Source: Chamaelirium japonicum
Taxonomy: Eukaryota; Streptophyta; Magnoliopsida; Liliales; Melanthiaceae
Direction of reading: 5' to 3'
Length of the DNA: 64,000 nucleotides
Assembly (NCBI GenBank): GCA_947650365.1
Contig: OX393551.1
Coordinates: 63,601,644 to 63,665,643, forward strand
The notes under the pieces are model-generated. The model did no database searches. It was given only the letters and a program-made list of their open reading frames with translations, and was not told the DNA's origin. The position numbers were made by a program, and so were the translations under genes. How positions within the stretch are numbered: the first letter of the stretch is position 1; every line of letters begins with the position of its first letter. This document shows positions 11,879 to 25,809 of this stretch, piece by piece.

Positions 11879-12062
11879 CTTATTATGACCCAAACTTGGT
11901 GTGCCCATTATGTCCTATTATGGCCCAAAGCATTTTTGTCTGCCTGATTGGTTCAATGCACTTGGTTATTATGGCTCAAATGTTGTGTGCCCATTATAGC
12001 CTCTTGCTTATTATGGCCCAAACGTGGTGTGCCCATTATATCCACTTGCTTACAATGGCCCA
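11879..12062. repeat. Minisatellite, roughly 50-bp units
   Basis: TTATTATGGCCCAAA followed by GTGTGCCCATTAT recurs about four times with slight length variation. It is non-coding. Confidence 0.65.
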
Positions 12063-12069
12063 AAAAATA

Positions 12070-13059
12070 ATAATAATAGTAATACAAATAAGAAATATAA
12101 TAAAAATAAATAAATAAAAACATGCTCGCCCTTTTCCAATCTAAGACCCAGTTTCGACGACTCTCGTTAGCCATCATATAGATGATCACTCGAGTAAAAA
12201 AGAAATAAAAAAATACTACGCTATTAACCAACTACCCAACAAAAAAATCCATGGAAACTGGGAAAGAAAAAAAAAAAACAGGAGCCATCACGACTTTGGA
12301 TATCGAGCGACCTTACATTAGTCTATCATTGGATCTCTGTAGCTTCTATGGTTTTATTATCTATTTATACCGCAAAATTATGCGCTAACTTTTAACTAGT
12401 GATTATATTTGAAAATCATGGATTTAAAGAATAAAAATAGTTATATTGGTCGTTTTGCAAGTTTGTGTCGGTGCAAATTACCGAGCAAAATTAATTGAGA
12501 CAGTGGAACCGGCAACCGGTGAAGTGATGGCTATTGGGTGGTCATATCATAATGAATATCCTAGCATTAGAACCACGTTAGCAAGAGCTTTCCAACAAGG
12601 CCTCCTAAGTTGAAATCTGATTTACGGTTTGAAATTTTCATGTGATTCCATTTTTTGGACATAGTGCAATTTGGACCCTTGTTAGGTCTCCTTATGTTGC
12701 CATTAGTTTTTAGCAACTTAAACAATCCTACTTTACCGGTGTAGTGAGTAGCTGCAAGCTAAAGTCGGAAGGAAAGAGTTAGGTTTGGCTCTATTGCGAT
12801 AAAGATGTAATGTTGCAGTTAAATCTACTACTATCATCCTTTCCCACATGCTTAGGCATGAAAGGTACATATCTAAACTCTTTGGGATAAGACTTTTTGC
12901 TTTGGTGATTAGGGTTTGAGTGCATAACAACTAACACACACATCACTTAGTTCCATTCGATCTTTTTTATTGTTTTAGTACTTGCATACATGTTCATTTC
13001 GGTTTAAATATTAAAGATGTACGAGCATCTATTTTAGACAAGAAATGACCACATGTGCA
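12070..13059. other. AT-rich spacer, no gene recognised
   Basis: Low-complexity AAT and A-rich stretches occur at 12062-12120 and 12263-12279. No domain or paired termini were seen. Confidence 0.4.
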
Positions 13060-14600
13060 TGTTAGACTTCAACATTTTATCTCGCTCGAAACAATGATCG
13101 ATGCCCTACACTTAGTGTGTGCTTCTGTAGGCTAGTTGTGCACACAACTTTTAAAGTCTTGCGCACGACTGTGGATTAATCTAAAGGTGAGCATAAGGTC
13201 CTCTCTGTGAGACTAAAGTCGTGCGCACTACTTTGTCATAGTCTATTTTTGCTCAAATTAGTGTTCTGTCAGGCTAAAGTCATGCACACGATTTTCACAA
13301 GTCGTGCGCACGATCCTAGTCGACCACAGACCGTTTGATGTCCACCTTAGCCTCACATGGGACAGTCCTATGGCACGTCGACACGTGGTCGATCATGTGT
13401 ACGACTGAAGCACGACTTGACTTAGAATATTTTGGAAGACTTGAGTTGATTGGCTCAACCTACCATAATGTGTCACGTCTTGATCGTGCGCAAGATTGTA
13501 GAGTCGTGTGCACGACATGGCTGAGACAGACCCTTAAAGATAAGGATCTCTCTCTTAGTCTTAGTCATTCACCTAAGGGCTCCCTTGGGCTATAAATAGC
13601 CCACCTCTACACCCTTTTAACTACTAATGAGTCTTTTGGTTTAGGAGAAGAATTAGAAGAAGTTTTAAGGTTTTAGTGAATTCACCCTTGAACTACATCT
13701 CCTCTCTTCTTTCCCTTCTCCTCCTCTCTTCAACCTTCTATCCTAGTTCAAAACTATGAAGGTTGGACTCACTACTTGCATGATCACTTGAGAGTTTTCT
13801 AACTCCTTGTGATCATACAAGTAAGAGAAGTCAAAGTTTAGTGAATGATCTAAGGTGTCATCAAACACCTAGATCTTGATTTATTCTTTAGGGGGTTTTG
13901 TAGCTTGAATCTTTAAGATATATTAGGCTTAGAAGCATGCATCTAAAGTCTTAAAAGAGATCTATGCCACCTTCTACCTTAGTTACTTCTTAGGTCTAAG
14001 TTTTTCTTTTTATTTCCCCCCACTTCACTTTGCACACACCGAGTGTGTTTCCACCGCTGTGTGGAAGGCTCTTGTGAGAGTACTCCGTGACGCCGTTCAC
14101 GTCAAGCACCGAGACGCCGCTCACTTTGGAAGGCCTCTTTGGGGAGAAGGACAAGTGAAGAAGAGGAACGATGACGGAGGTGCAAGAGTTAGCTCAGTTT
14201 GGCACCTATGTAGTGAGAGCGTCGTCTCTACTACACCGAAGGCGCAGGTCTCGGACCTAGGGGCAAAAGGGTAATCTCTGTATAGTCACGTCGTAGTTTA
14301 GTTATAATGTTCTGATCTTATAAGGGAAGCTAGACCCCTCTGTGTGAAGGGTCTAGGTCCGCTTTCGACCGGAGGGTGGTTTTCATCCCTATTAAGGGTT
14401 TTTACCAATAAATAACTTGTGTGCTCTTTAGCGTTATATCTCATGATCATTGTTTGTTTAACTTTCGCTATTCTTTAGATTGAGCGATCTAACCCGTGCT
14501 TACATCTGCCCGTTATGGGGCACACCAACTAGCTTCGTCTAGTTGGTCTCTTAATGCACGGTATTTAGCTAGCCAACCTTAGCTAGCTTTTATTATTTTT
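13060..14600 (+). mobile_element. Probable solo LTR (gypsy-like), ends not resolved
   Basis: The block looks like a long plant LTR. Its left part has repeated GTCGTGCGCACGA-type motifs (13150-13520). A strong TATA box GGCTATAAATAGCC at 13589-13602 is followed by a CT-rich leader, a GC-richer central part, and a distal AATAAATAACTTGTG that could serve in poly(A) addition near 14405. There is no adjacent gag or pol and no second copy, so a solo LTR is the simplest reading. No 5-bp target duplication could be confirmed. Confidence 0.45.
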
Positions 14601-17405
14601 CAACCAAGATGACACCGAACTACACCCGGGTATATATCCAGACCCACTCTCCTGGATATGTTATCTACTTCAAATAGGGCGGCCTAATTCGTTGGCATAT
14701 TAGGATCAGATTTAATGGGATCCATCACATTTATATCGGATCTTGCCGTTGATTTTCTTTCCTCCAGCCATTTGATCTTGCAATCACCGTAACGCAACCT
14801 TATGCACTTACATCTTTTAGTTAGATACAAATACATGTTTAGCTTTTAGAACACCCCCTTTTTATGTATTCCACCCATTTATACATTACACACCCTTTAA
14901 TCGATACACACTCAGTTAATTTATATAGGCACCCTGCCCTCTTATTATTTGATATAAACTAACCCTTGGGCTAAATCTGACCCAACCTGGGTCAGATTTG
15001 GTCTAACATGTACTCTAACCAGAACCTAACATTGATCCTACCCAAACCCGATCTAGGTTAAACTAGACCCGGTTCAATCCAAGATTAAACCAAACCAATT
15101 CAACCATGCACTTGCTCCGGAAAAACGTGTTTTTGTGACATCAGGCATATTCATGCTCCAATTTGCGCAAGATCGCTAACAATGGTTGGCTACTCCTGAG
15201 ACCTTTCCAACCACCATAGTATTAGATAATAGATCTACCCTGAAATTCAAGGGAGTTCGTTCAAGATGATCGGCTATGTCGATCCTACTGTTGACCTTGA
15301 TCCTTACGCCCTAAAGGGTCAAATCACCGTCACTATCAAACCCAACATGTATCGTAGCAATAATTATACTTACATAGTCCATTGTATATAATTTCATATT
15401 GTACCCCGGTTTAGGAGCAGAGCGACACACAGTCGATAGTCATGCTCCAACAGGTTAGTCGTACTGCATGTAAATAATTTGGTTAAAAATTATGTATTTA
15501 TTTATAAAATATTGCATGCTTAGTTAGGAAACATGGTTGTGCACATATCGATGTGCCAGACATATGAAATATGAATTTTATCTTATTATTTGGATGTTGG
15601 TTTGTTAGAGACGGTGGTAAATACCCTGTCAGTCGTAGTAGCCATTTTTTTAGCGATGCCTAGGGTTCCTCGGTACCATTTGGACTGAGAATTATTCTAT
15701 TTAGTTGGGATCGTACCCCGATGTACCTTGATAGTGTTTTGCATTAACACTGAGTAGAGACTGGTCATTAGGAGAACACCATATTTTATAAGATTTTATG
15801 AGGTTTGTGTCATCATCCTTATTTGTATGGCCAGAGATGATTGTATATCAAAAGAAGAGGATAAAAAGCACCTTTCAAAAAAATAAAGAGGATAAAAAGC
15901 ATTATGAGTGCTATGATTTTATTCGATTATCGAAAGTCTTGTTTTTCTTTTTATGTTCTGTTCTGGTGTCGTGACAACCTAGCTAGTTGCCCAGCTGGCT
16001 TTCAACTTAAATCCACGTGCACAACGTAGATAAGTGCATAGACCAAAGTGAGTAGGAAGGATCATGAGTTTAGATCATGGGTTATTTTTCGTAGGAAAAT
16101 TAAGATGGATTGACCTAATCCGTGGGTTTAAACCACGTAGAAAGTTAGTTGGGTGAGAATGCCCCGTGGTGAAAGACCAAGCCCCATTTTCGACTATTAG
16201 GGTAGTATGTCTCGAGGCTGTATCTCGAGCATAAGGAACGAAATGATTTTCCTGTTAGAAAAAAGTAACCTAATAGTAACATCACCAAGTCAGGAGCCTA
16301 GCTCAAACTTGGGGTTCACACTTGTTCCCTCTACTTCTTCTCCTTTCTCTCATTCTATTCATCTAGGGCTTTGTACCACAATGCACTACCTAAGAACTGA
16401 GTTCTCTCATAAAGTGAAATGGGACACCTCATGAAAGAATTATTGGTTAAAGTACGTAACATATATATTATGGTTACTGGATACGTACAATAGAATATTT
16501 CACTTGGTATAATTTATGGTTGTGGTAGTACATCAATTGTTTGCATAGTACCTAATCAACTTCTCTTACTGTCTTGGTTTTTGTAGAAGTATATTTCAAC
16601 ATATATGTTCTCGTTTATTACTTCGATTTGCTTCTATAGGATCACTGAGTTTTTAATCTCAGAGGGAGTTTGCTTTGTTGTTTCCTTTTCATTCCCCCAT
16701 GTTCCTTCTCACAGGTGGAGCATTAATAGCTTTGTTGCAGTTTCTGCTTCGATCGGTGTAGCAGTTCGACACTTGATCCACGAGGGTAAGAGTGCCAGTT
16801 GGAGTTGTCTTTTTCTTATTCTAGTTTTTATTGTAATCAGATTGTAAGACGTATAAGTTTTTGGTGGACTTAGTGTTCATTTGTTAGTTTATTTCGCTTC
16901 TGCATTAGTTTTATCTCTGTGATTCTATTTCTCTCTATTTCTAAGCATCACCCTTGGGTTTTGGACCCTCTATCCTTAGTCCAGAATTTGCGGCGTGCCA
17001 ATATCTAGTGGTGAGCATCTGATGTATGTGACTCCAGAGTGGCATGGTAGGAATCCTTTACACCACACATGGTTATCAGACTATGAGATGCTAAAATGGA
17101 AGCCTTTGAGCCCTGTCATGGGTGAATCCACATGGGGAGCCCTTGAAATCTCAAAAACTGGTTGTTGTGTATTGTTTGTTAGTCAATTTTCGAGTCAAAA
17201 TCATATGTCCACCACACCGTCAGATTGTGCTTAGATAACCCCACTTCCCACCAAGTTTATGACGAGACATTCAATAGGGATTTTTTTTTACGAGTTATTG
17301 CTTCGATGTGCACTGCGTAACAACAACATCACAACCATTGGATGGCAGCCACACAATAGCTGAACCACACTTTTGTCCCAGTTGAACACTCCACCGGACA
17401 ACTGT
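14601..17405. other. Spacer, no gene recognised
   Basis: I found no conserved domain, RNA gene or repeat structure. An AAATAAAGAGGATAAAAAGC duplication at 15855-15901 and CCTGGATATG-type direct repeats are minor. The open frames at 16207-17234 show no motifs. Confidence 0.35.
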
Positions 17406-17409
17406 GATG

Positions 17410-19930
17410 TGACAGATCAATCATTTTTCCTTTTTTCCCCTTTTGGCTCTAATATAAACTCCAAGCGTGCAAGGATTTTTTCTCATCGAACTCTGAGATC
17501 ATAATCCTCAACCCCCAAGCTCCATATGTCATGACCCATCGCACCATGTCATTCTCAACAGTTAACTCCTTCATCAACATTCTAGCGGCCTCAGACCTTG
17601 CCGTAACCCTCCGATTTGTTGTACAAGGCTTTTCTCTCGCCCTCCTCATGCACGCCCTATCCCCTCCCGAGTGCAGGTTTGAAGGTTCTTTTTATGTAGC
17701 CTTGTTATTTGAGGCTTTCATTTTTTTGCTACAATTGAAAGTTAGATTTAATAGAAAAAATAGTTTTGTTTGTTAATCATGGACACATCAAAAACATGTT
17801 CAAACAATCAGACTGAACTTTGGGTTGGACTTTGAAAATCAAGAGTAAGGCTTGAATCTAATCGTAGCCCCGATCGAATGAATTGAAGTAATAAATATGA
17901 TCTTTTATAATATTTTGGAATTTGTATGAATATTCACACTGAGTATTATTATCTCAAAGTCTTCTATTAAGAAATACCATGTTATTTTAGATGTAATAAT
18001 GCTCACTAAACCCTAACTATATCAAATAAAGATTCAATATGACCATTTGGATCAAGTTGATTGTTCAGTTTTAGTAATGTTTTTGCAAGAGCAATTTTGA
18101 AGAAGAAGAATATTTCCAAATTAGGTTTTTGTTTTTAACTTTTTGACATTATCAATCGACCATCACGTGATAATTTTGATTTTTTACCCTGCCCCATCCC
18201 CCCCCCCCCCCCCCCCCAAAACAAAAAATCTTGGCTCCGCCCTTCTTGAGCTCTTTGATGTGATAAATCATTATTTTTTACTTTTTCCCCTTCTCCGCTC
18301 TGAGATAAACTCCATGCGTTTAGGGTTTTTTTCTCGCCGAACTCTAATATCGTAATCCTCAACCCCTAAGCTCCAGATGTCATGACCGTACCCATCGTCC
18401 AATGTCATTCTCGATAGTTGAATCCATCATCCACGCTTTAGCGGCATCAGACCTTGTCGTAACCCTCTGAGTCGTTGTACAAGATGCCTCTCTCTCCCTC
18501 CTCATGTACGATCGCCTGCCAACCCCCTCCCCCCTCCACACACACACACACCCGAGTGTAGCTCTGAACGTTTCTCTATGTAAATTTATTATTTAAGGCT
18601 TTCATTTTTGTGCTACATTTGAAAATAAGATTTAATATAAAAATTAGTTTTATTTGTCATGAGCGCTTCAAAAACATATTCAAGCAATCAGACTGAACTT
18701 TGGGTTGGATTTTGAAAATCAAGACAAAGATGTTAAAGGAATTGTAGCCCCGATCAGATAATTAAAGTAATAAATATTATCTTTTATAATGTTTTGGAAC
18801 TTGTATAGGTATTCACACTGAATTTTATTATCTATGAGTCTTGTGTTAAAAAATTTCATATAATTTTAGATGTAATAATGCTTATGAAACCCTAATCATG
18901 TCATATAAAGGTTCAGTATGACCTTTTGGATCAAGTTGATTGTTAAGTTTTAGTAATACTTTGCAAGAGCAATTTTGAAGAAGAATATCTCCTAATTAGA
19001 TTTTTGTCATTAACTTGTTGACATTATCAATCGACCATCACGTGATAATTTTGCTTTTTGACCCTGCCACATCCCCCCCCCCCCCTCAAAAAAAATATTG
19101 AATCCGCACTGAGCTCTTTGATGTGACAAACCATTCATGTTTCCTTTTTTCTCCTCTTGGCTCTGAGATAATCTCCAAGCATTTAGGGTTTTTTTCTCAT
19201 CGAACTCGAAGATCGTAATCATCCCCCAAGCTCCAGATGTCATGACCGTACCCATCGTCACATGTCATTCTTGACAGTTGGATACATCGTCCATGCTCTA
19301 GTGGCCTCAAACCTTGTCGGAACCCTCCAATTCGTTGTACAAGATGGCTTTCTCTCCCTCCTCATGCATGATCAACTGCTACCCCCTCCCCCCCAAGTGC
19401 AGCTTTGAACGTTTCTCTATGTAACCTTATTATTAAGGCTTTTATTTTTGTGCTAAATTTGAAAGTAAGATTTAATTTTAAAAATTAGTTTTGTTTGTTA
19501 ATCATGGGCGCTTCAAAAACATGTTCAAGCATTCAGATTGAACATTGGGTTGGATTTTGAAAATCAAGACTATGACGTTAAACGCTTGAATCTAATCGTA
19601 GCCCGATCAAATGAATTAAAGTAATAAATATAGCATTTTATAATATTTTGGAACTTGTATGAATATTCACAGTGAAATTTATTATCTCTGAGTCTACTCT
19701 TGTAAAATGCCATGTAATTTTAGTTGCAATAATGCTCATTAAACAATAACTATATCAAATAACGATTCAATATGATCTTATAGATCAAATTGATTAATAA
19801 GTTTTAGTAATACTTTGCAAGAACAATTTTGAAGAAGAAGATTATTTTCAAATTAGGTTTTTATTTTTAACTTCTTGACACAATCAATCGACCATGCATC
19901 TTGTGATAATTTTGATTTTTGACATTGCCA
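17410..19930. repeat. Three tandem units of about 0.86 kb
   Basis: A unit with landmarks AGCTCCAGATGTCATGACC, TTGTACAAG, GTAATAAATAT and AATTTTGATTTTTGAC occurs three times. AGCTCC falls at 17518, 18369 and 19229, giving periods of 851 and 860. Poly-C runs at about 18200, 19074 and 19386 sit at or near unit boundaries. The third unit ends in the long (CT)n run. No unit has an intact gene; open frames in them are low-complexity. Confidence 0.85.
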
Positions 19931-19933
19931 CAT

Positions 19934-20660
<727 letters not shown>

Positions 20661-20836
20661 GAGAAATGCTAAGCATACAAGTTGTGTATGCATAGTGTTG
20701 CATCCTCACTGCAAGGGCCGCGGGATGGAAGCGATGCATCAGGATTAGTGCATTGCTCAATCCTATCCCTTGGACTTTGTGGTGAGGATGCACCCTATGG
20801 TCCCTATCCATACACGGTACATATGCATAGTATCTC
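20661..20836. mobile_element. Foldback MITE, GAGAAATGCTA termini
   Basis: The left end (GAGAAATGCTAAGCATAC) and the reverse complement of the right end (GAGATACTATGCATATG) align for about 50 bases, both running to TGCATCCTCAC. The start GAGAAATGCTA is shared with the MITE at 45829-46009. These features fit a Mutator-type MITE. No clear target duplication was seen. Confidence 0.45.
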
Positions 20837-21880
20837 TCTTCATTTGGTCTCTTATATGTACGGCTATCATTGCAGTCGGTACCCCACTTGGGACACCTTA
20901 TGCACCCATAGTTTTAATGTCGATATCCAATTAGCTCTTGTCCTTATCCCTAACCTCCAGCCAATCAATCCTTCCCTTTCCTTTTCGCCACAGCCCCTCC
21001 CCCTTTCTCTCTGCCTCTGCCCCAGTTGACCCACCAAGCTATCCGTTTCTAACATCGACCCACCTGATCTGCCGCCCTCCTCCTCCTCTTTGTACCTCCT
21101 ACCACTTCCTCATTCCGCCTCCTCTTCTTCCACGTCTAAACGCTAATCTCTATCACAATCGACACTCACAGTCTAACTTTGGGAATGCAATGTCGGACTG
21201 TGCCTGCCACTCAGGATGGGTTACGGTCCAGACGGGGAATAAGAGTAGGAGGAAGGACGAGGGCAGTGGAATGGGTTAGGGTTCATGCAATATGAAGGAG
21301 GGAGGATGTGGTGGTGGCGTATGGAAATGGTTGGTTGGAGGATTAGGGGCGAGGGTATTTTGGGGTTAATAAGGATGCTGTTACAATCCCACATAAATGA
21401 TATGGGGGGCCAATCAAACATGGATGTCACTATGAAAAACATGGGTCCCCGTTTGGAAACCGCGTCCCAGTTTGTGGAGGAGATTTTTTTTTTTTTTTTG
21501 GGAAAGCCATTGAGAAAAATACTAGTGCAACAACGACTATGCCTCTCCTCGTGCCTAAGCTGACATGGCTACATCCCACCCGACGAACAGTGAAGATGCA
21601 TTCGGAGGCACCGGCGGAGGTATCCCTCCAACATTTTCGTCTCCATTATCCGTCTCTGCATTTCCCGCGTTCAAACCGCGTCCCGCTCGAATTCCCTATG
21701 CGTGATCCCGCACGATTTTTTCTCTCTCTGGAACGCGACGATTCGGTCGCACGCTCGCCCGCGACTTTCAAATCTCGACGTTGACCTTTTCGCGTTGCTT
21801 CTAAAAGGAAAGGAATCCCGCCTCCCATTTCAGCGGCGCACGCCACCGCGCTCAATAACTCGGGAGCGCCTCGCACGTCT
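20837..21880. other. Upstream region of the CML gene
   Basis: C-rich stretches (20960-21150) and a T-run (21486-21500) occur. GC content rises steadily from about 21580 toward the gene. No separate gene was recognised. Confidence 0.4.
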
Positions 21881-21894
21881 CCGCTCGTGCATCC

Positions 21895-21903
21895 TATAAA
21901 AAA
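21895..21903 (+). promoter_or_regulatory. TATA box of the CML gene
   Basis: TATAAAAAA lies 81 bases before the start codon, which would put transcription start near 21925-21930 and leave a short leader of about 55 bases. Confidence 0.65.
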
Positions 21904-21983
21904 CCGTCCCCCCATCGATCGGCTCACCTCGCTCCCTTCGCCTCCCCCGGGGAGTTCTCCCGATCAAATCGGCGGCGATACGA

Positions 21984-22547
21984 ATGGAGGCAGGGAGACT
22001 GGCGAACGGCGGGCCGCGCCTCGGCCGGCCCTCCCCCTCCTTCCGCCTGCGGAGCCCGAGCCTAAACACTCTCCGCCTCCGCCGCGTCTTCGACCTCTTC
22101 GACCGCAACGGCGACGGGGAGATCACCGTCGACGAGCTCTCCCTCGCCCTCGACCGCCTCGGCCTCGGCGCCGACCCCCTCGAGCTCGCCTCCGCCGTCG
22201 CCGCCTTCATCCGCCCCGGCCGCGCGGGGCTCGAGTTTGAGGACTTCGAGGGCTTCCACCGCGCCCTGGGGGACTCCCTCTTCGGGGCCGCCGCGGGGGA
22301 CGAGGCGCCGGACCGCGAGGAGGATTCGGACATGGAGGAGGCGTTCCGCGTGTTCGACGAGGACGGCGACGGGTACATCTCGGCGGCGGAGCTCCAGGTG
22401 GTGCTCGGGAAGCTGGGCCTGCCGGAGGGGAGGAACATCGACCGGGTGCACCAGATGATCTGCTCCGTCGATCGGAACCGCGACGGGCGGGTGGATTTCT
22501 GCGAGTTCAAGCACATGATGCAGGGGATCTCGGTGCGGGGCGCCTGA
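21984..22547 (+). CDS. Calmodulin-like protein, CML42/CML43 type
   Basis: The single-exon frame encodes 187 residues. The N-terminal [20 protein letters not shown] closely matches Arabidopsis CML42 and its relatives. Three canonical EF-hand loops are visible: residues 40-51 ([12 protein letters not shown]), 125-136 ([12 protein letters not shown]) and 163-174 ([12 protein letters not shown]). The second hand, near residues 77-90, is degenerate and probably does not bind calcium, as in this subfamily. The protein should be a cytosolic or nuclear calcium sensor that changes conformation on binding Ca2+; family members act in defence and development signalling. The coding DNA is extremely GC-rich, far above its surroundings, a pattern common for such genes in monocots. 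The start fits the family length and follows a TATA box and short leader. The frame looks intact and functional. Confidence 0.93.
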   Translation: MEAGRLANGGPRLGRPSPSFRLRSPSLNTLRLRRVFDLFDRNGDGEITVDELSLALDRLGLGADPLELASAVAAFIRPGRAGLEFEDFEGFHRALGDSLFGAAAGDEAPDREEDSDMEEAFRVFDEDGDGYISAAELQVVLGKLGLPEGRNIDRVHQMICSVDRNRDGRVDFCEFKHMMQGISVRGA

Positions 22548-23530
22548 CGTACGTGTACGGTCTTTTTTATTTGGTTTTAGGATTGTGATAAACATACCCT
22601 CATTTTTATGGATACACTCTTCTTGTCGGTCTCATAGGCCTGGTTTGGGCCGTTTGGCCAAGATGAGTGCCCCTGCGAACGTCAAGGGTTTGTTTGGTTG
22701 TATAGTTATATAACATCCAAAGGGGTTTGTAATTGGTCTGGTTAGGGTTCGATTACAAGTGGATCTGCACTCAACTCCAAACTGATCATCTCATAAGATA
22801 TAAATTTAAAAATTTTAAAAATTTTAAATTTTGTTGTGAGATGGGAGAGAGAGAGAACCATCAAACGTGCTCCATCCTAAGGGGTCGTATATTATTTATA
22901 GGTAAGCTTACTTAGAGTCCAACCAATCTATAAGAAATCCTAATACATGAGAGAGATTCGACGGTAGACAGTTATCCTATCAAACGATCTCAAAACACTT
23001 CCTCTTGAATGTCCATCAATTATAATATCCTTCAGAAATAATGGTGAATGTGCATCATGCTGCATCGTTAAAACCTTTTGGTAAAAAAACCCTATGCATG
23101 GCTCCAAACTGTTCATCTCAATAGATATAAATTTAAATTTTTAAAAATTTAAAATATTTAAAATTTTGTGAAATTCGGCTAGTATTCTTTTTTTTAAAGA
23201 AAATTCGGCTAGTATTCAGAGACATTGGGTAAAAAATTTCAAAATATTTGGATTTTTTTTCATTCATTGTCCCAATTTAAAAGCTTAAGGTGGTAGCGAC
23301 TTTTATGGACCAGGTGGGTCTTCTCTTGTGGCAATGCAGTCATGCATCTGTGTGGTGACTCTTGGGCCCTAGGCCCCTAGCTAGGACCCCTCTATGTACC
23401 AAAAAGAAAAAAAGATTTGATAAACACTAGATTGACCAGTGTATAGAATGACTCGAATGACACCATGATAGTTGCAACAGATTATTGTGGATTGGATAAG
23501 GTTGGAGTTGTTGAACAAGACTGTGGGTGT
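22548..23530. other. CML downstream region and AT-rich spacer
   Basis: Two related palindromic AT blocks, AAATTTAAAAATTTTAAAAA-like at 22800-22832 and a relative at 23123-23165, are each preceded by CCAAACTGATCATCTCA-like sequence, so this looks like a diverged duplication. No second gene was found. Confidence 0.4.
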
Positions 23531-23534
23531 CTAA

Positions 23535-25030
23535 AAAATCTACCCCACTCGACAACCTACATATAAAAGAACATATTGGGAGACTACTCCTTAAAATCAA
23601 ACCAGAGCACATAGAGGCTAGAAACTCTATATTAGGGGTGTGCATCGGTTCAAAACCAACCTATTGAGGCAAAACCCAAACCGATCCAACCATGGTCGGT
23701 TTTGAGGATTTTCAATCCGATCCAAACCGAACTGAGATTTGAATATAATCCAATTAAAGTCGGTTTGGGCTTTGGACCATATTCTTATTGGGTTTTTTTC
23801 CCCTTCTATTTGGATCTATTTTCAACTTTAAAAATAATAATTGTTATCAAATTATTAGGCCTAAATAAGATTTTTAACTGATTTTGAGTCATTCTATAGT
23901 ATTGCAAAGGTTGTTGGTAGCAAGGGTATATGAGGACATATGGTATATTTAATAAAATATTACGTGCATATACATATGTCGGTTCAGCTCGGTTTAGGTC
24001 GGTTTTAAATTTACAAATCAGTCAACCGATCTAATCAAGTCGGTTTTTATAAAACCCAATCCAATCTGATCCATTGAGTGTGTTGAAACAGATCAAAATT
24101 GATCATTTGGCTTGGTTTGGTTGGTTTGGTTTGGATCCTGCACACCCCTACTGTACATCCCCACCAAGGGAAGAGCAAAGCAAAACTAAGCAGCATCCCC
24201 AACTAGCCTGTTCAAAGAAATGACACAACATATCCTAAATAGGTTGGAAAGATGTAGGGTTAACCCCTCCTTCTCTTCTGAACCCATTCACCCCTTCAAA
24301 GAAGGGGGCATGCCAAACCCTTCATGCTAAATAAAGAATCCGTCCAAGAGATACTAAGCAACCATCGCACCCTTATCAACATACCAATGCCAGCTGTCCA
24401 TATAAACGAGAGGCTATTCTTCATCCACCTTATGCAAGCATATTAACCTCACAGAAACGAACAGATCAGCTCACACCGACCAGAGTACAGGAGACAACTG
24501 TTTCTATGCAATACACCAACCAGAGTACAAGAGATAGATGTCTTTATGCAATTGGCAGAGAACGAATTGCCCGTGGGGTAACATGTGTCACAACCAGATT
24601 GAAAGGTCTCCACTGTCCCATATGGGGAAACGGGACACTCAGCAGAAGAACAGACACCCAGCTTCCTCAGGTATTTACTATAAAAGGGAGAGAAGTGGCA
24701 CAAAAGAAGGGACTAATAAAACCTTGTAATCTTGTACAAGTACTTATCACAAACATTGCAAATAAAAAGAGAATACTTTCTACTACTATTGTCTATTCTT
24801 TTTCTCCCTCTACCTCTTCCTCTACTTTCTCCTTTACATCTTGACTAAAGACTTGGGGCATCCATTCTAGGAGCCTCAATCCTTTCTAGATTTCGACTCA
24901 AAACAAAGCAACACGTACATCTTCAACACCGTCTTCAAGCATAAACAACCAACATCCACTAGCAGAGGGAAAAAAGAAAATAAGCCCATCCTCAAACAAT
25001 ACCACTACAACTATTCAAAGCAGAGTAACA
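23535..25030 (+). mobile_element. LTR-like unit, left inverted arm
   Basis: This segment, minus the MITE at 23633-24150, is an inverted copy of about 25810-26770. Shared landmarks are ACAACCTACATATAAAA, ACTAGCCTGTTC, CCCCTTCAAAGAAGGGGGCA, TATAAAAGGGAGAG and TTCTAGGAGC. A TATA box (24679-24686) precedes an AATAAAA signal (about 24716), as in an LTR. No coding part lies between the arms, so two oppositely oriented solo LTRs, or one rearranged element, is likely. Confidence 0.55.
23633..24150. mobile_element. hAT MITE in the left arm
   Basis: The termini are TAGGGGTGTGCA and its exact inverted match TGCACACCCCTA. The interior is dense in degenerate CGGTTTGG-type repeats. The flanking 8-mers CTCTATAT and CTGTACAT match at 6 of 8 positions. 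The right arm reads CTCTACCT at the corresponding place without the insertion, a natural empty site. No protein is encoded. Confidence 0.8.
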
Positions 25031-25639
25031 CACCATCAGTATCTCTGTCAAGTATCAACAACCAGCGTCCTCTTCCAGAAAGATAAAAGAAGGGAAGGAA
25101 TATTGGGTTTGTTTGCAAACCCATGTAGTAAATATTGCTAAGAGCCAAATTGGACATTATGACACAAACTAAACAGTACCCATTGATACCCTAACTTGAG
25201 TCAAAATCCAATAATCCAATAGTAAATGGGGCCATCTCTCTTGTGTTGTGACACGCGGACCTCTTTTTAAGAGCCAAAATCCGTCTCCCGTGTGTGAACA
25301 CAACTTTCTCTTAAATCCTATTAAAAACCTACCTATTCAATAGCATTGAAGGATCATTTGATGTTAATTAGAAAAATCATTACGAAAACCATTTGATATT
25401 AATATGGAGGAAAACCATTTGATGTTAATATGGAGTGAGTGAATTGCACTCACTCTGGATTGCACACTTCTTCGAACAACTGTGATGTTGTCTGTGCCAA
25501 GTAGCATGCATCAAGTTCATCCAGGCATTTGCCGGGTTTCTTACCAATACTATATAATTAGGCCTCTTTAGTCTTTTCAAGGGTATTGTTTAATTTTGAT
25601 AAAAAAAAATCATAATAGAAAGAAACAACCACACCCCGT

Positions 25640-25716
<77 letters not shown>
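25640..25716. repeat. (CT)n microsatellite
   Basis: A nearly perfect CT run of about 38 units lies between the two inverted LTR-like arms. Confidence 0.95.
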
Positions 25717-25719
<3 letters not shown>

Positions 25720-25809
25720 ACTCTCTCTCCACACACAAGAAAAGACATGATGATTAATGGACTCCGGTTTCCTTAAGCATTATATATGTGGGGACAGTTT
25801 TTTGGAGCA

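Noticed and set aside
21830-22595. Long minus-strand frames over the CML gene
   Set aside because: They arise from the extreme GC content of the plus-strand CML coding region, which has clear EF-hands.
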